Shown: in pieces, positions 8,127 to 10,062 of the stretch
Layout of the letters: each line of letters starts with the position of its first letter
Position numbering within the stretch: the first letter of the stretch is position 1
Origin: an uncultured Gemmatimonadota bacterium
GTDB taxonomy: Bacteria > Gemmatimonadota > Gemmatimonadetes > Gemmatimonadales > Gemmatimonadaceae
Assembly (NCBI GenBank): GCA_946478895.1
Contig: CAMLDY010000093.1
Location: 1 to 10,062, forward strand
Length of the DNA stretch: 10,062 bases
Direction of reading: 5' to 3'
Made by a program: the position numbers and the translations under genes
The notes under the pieces: model-generated
Told to the model about the DNA's origin: nothing
Seen by the model: only the letters and a program-made list of their open reading frames with translations
The model's database searches: none

Positions 8127-8932
8127 TTGCCTTTCTCAGAACGATCCTTCTTTTCGTGACCGCGTTCGTCGCGACCTTTGTCATCGGGTCGAGTGTGATC
8201 ATCGCCGCCATGCTTGGCGTCAAGGACAAACCGGGCGGGATCTTCGAGAAGGCCCCGCGGTGGTGGTCGGCGGCGGTGCTTTGGGCGGCCGGCATCAAGA
8301 TCCGCGTCCACGGAAGGGAAAACCTCGCCGGTGATGCGGCGCGCATTTTTGCGTCGAACCACGTCAGCTGGTTCGACGTTCCGGCGCTCGCGCGAATTCT
8401 GCCGCGCTACAAATTCGTCGCCAAGGCCGAGCTCTTTAAGGTCCCTATCTTCGGCAAGGGGATGCGCGCGGCCGGGATGATCGAGCTTCAGCGTGAGAAT
8501 CGGAAGGCCGCATTTGGCGCGTACGAGGTCGCGGCCGACCGCATTCGTGCGGGCAATTCAGTGGTTGTATTTCCGGAGGGAACTCGCGGCCACGAGTATC
8601 CTTTGCGTCCGTTCAAGAAAGGTCCGTTCGTCCTCGCCATTGCTGCGGGCGTACCGATCGTTCCGATTGTCGTGCACGGGACCATCGAGATCATGCCCAA
8701 GGGCTCCCTCTGGGTTCGTCCGGGCACGATTGATGTACATTTGCTGGAGCCCGTCAGCACTACCGGAGTCGATTACGACCACCGGGAAGCGCTGATGCAG
8801 GCGGTCAGGACGAGGATGGCGGATGCAATGCGGAGACTTTATGGCATCGAGCCGCTGCCGACCCTGACGTCGCGGCTGCCGTCGTCGGCCGAGATTCTCT
8901 CGACCGAAACCCAACCCACCGAAACGCGATAG
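8123..8932 (+). CDS. plsC: 1-acyl-sn-glycerol-3-phosphate acyltransferase (PlsC-like)
   Basis: This 269-residue membrane-associated acyltransferase should convert lysophosphatidate to phosphatidate in phospholipid synthesis. The N-terminus (about residues 4-31) is a single strongly hydrophobic segment, a likely membrane anchor. The acyltransferase domain follows with the catalytic HX4D box at His80-Asp85 (NHVSWFD), KAELFKVPIFGKGMR (101-115), the glycerophosphate-binding FPEGTRG (150-156) and VPIVPIVVHG (177-186). The last 25 or so residues are polar and rich in Ser, Thr and Glu and are probably disordered. ATG 8123 overlaps the thiL stop as ATGA but has no visible Shine-Dalgarno sequence, suggesting coupled translation. 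Other members of the superfamily use different lysolipids, so the substrate is inferred from motif fit and length. The gene ends with TAG, followed 18 nt later in the same frame by enolase. Confidence 0.88.
   Translation: MIAFLRTILLFVTAFVATFVIGSSVIIAAMLGVKDKPGGIFEKAPRWWSAAVLWAAGIKIRVHGRENLAGDAARIFASNHVSWFDVPALARILPRYKFVAKAELFKVPIFGKGMRAAGMIELQRENRKAAFGAYEVAADRIRAGNSVVVFPEGTRGHEYPLRPFKKGPFVLAIAAGVPIVPIVVHGTIEIMPKGSLWVRPGTIDVHLLEPVSTTGVDYDHREALMQAVRTRMADAMRRLYGIEPLPTLTSRLPSSAEILSTETQPTETR

Positions 8933-10062
<1,130 letters not shown>

Noticed and set aside
7661..8362. A 233-residue open frame on the minus strand.
   Set aside because: It is antisense to thiL and plsC, both firmly identified, and has no domain-like features.

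Overview
The window is a densely packed, GC-rich bacterial stretch in which every supportable gene lies on the + strand: 11 protein-coding genes, the first and last cut by the window edges. Junctions are stop/start overlaps (ATGA at 387, 3460, 7170 and 8123; TGATG at 3904-3908) or gaps of 2 to 23 nt. No stretch over 300 bases lacks a gene, and I see no tRNA, rRNA, insertion sequence, CRISPR array, phage gene or convincing terminator. It looks like ordinary chromosomal core from a free-living bacterium. A gene resembling the Minf_1886 family, best known from Verrucomicrobia and Planctomycetes, together with the base composition suggests that group of phyla or Gemmatimonadota. That placement is inference.

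Layout. Positions 1-390 hold the C-terminal part of a CPBP-family membrane protease. Positions 387-3463 form a catabolic block: an NAD-dependent 3-hydroxyacyl-CoA (probably 3-hydroxybutyryl-CoA) dehydrogenase, an SCAD-like acyl-CoA dehydrogenase and a leucine dehydrogenase. Positions 3460-5216 carry ribose-5-phosphate isomerase B and serine hydroxymethyltransferase, which supply pentose phosphate and one-carbon units. A 128-residue protein of unknown function (5219-5605) follows. Then come a bifunctional NAD(P)HX epimerase/dehydratase (5620-7173), thiamine-monophosphate kinase (7170-8126), a PlsC-type acyltransferase (8123-8932) and the first 370 codons of enolase (8951 onward).

How the genes may work together. 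The acyl-CoA and leucine dehydrogenases could feed branched-chain or short-chain acyl units into central metabolism, but the linking enzymes (branched-chain keto-acid dehydrogenase, enoyl-CoA hydratase, thiolase, ETF) are not in the window. The repair enzyme serves NAD(P)H-dependent metabolism in general. The tight spacing argues for one or more long transcripts with translational coupling. I see no sign of a new defence, mobile or biosynthetic system. The least explained items are the small unknown protein, the coupling of a membrane protease to metabolic genes, and two gene junctions where only an in-frame UAG separates neighbours.
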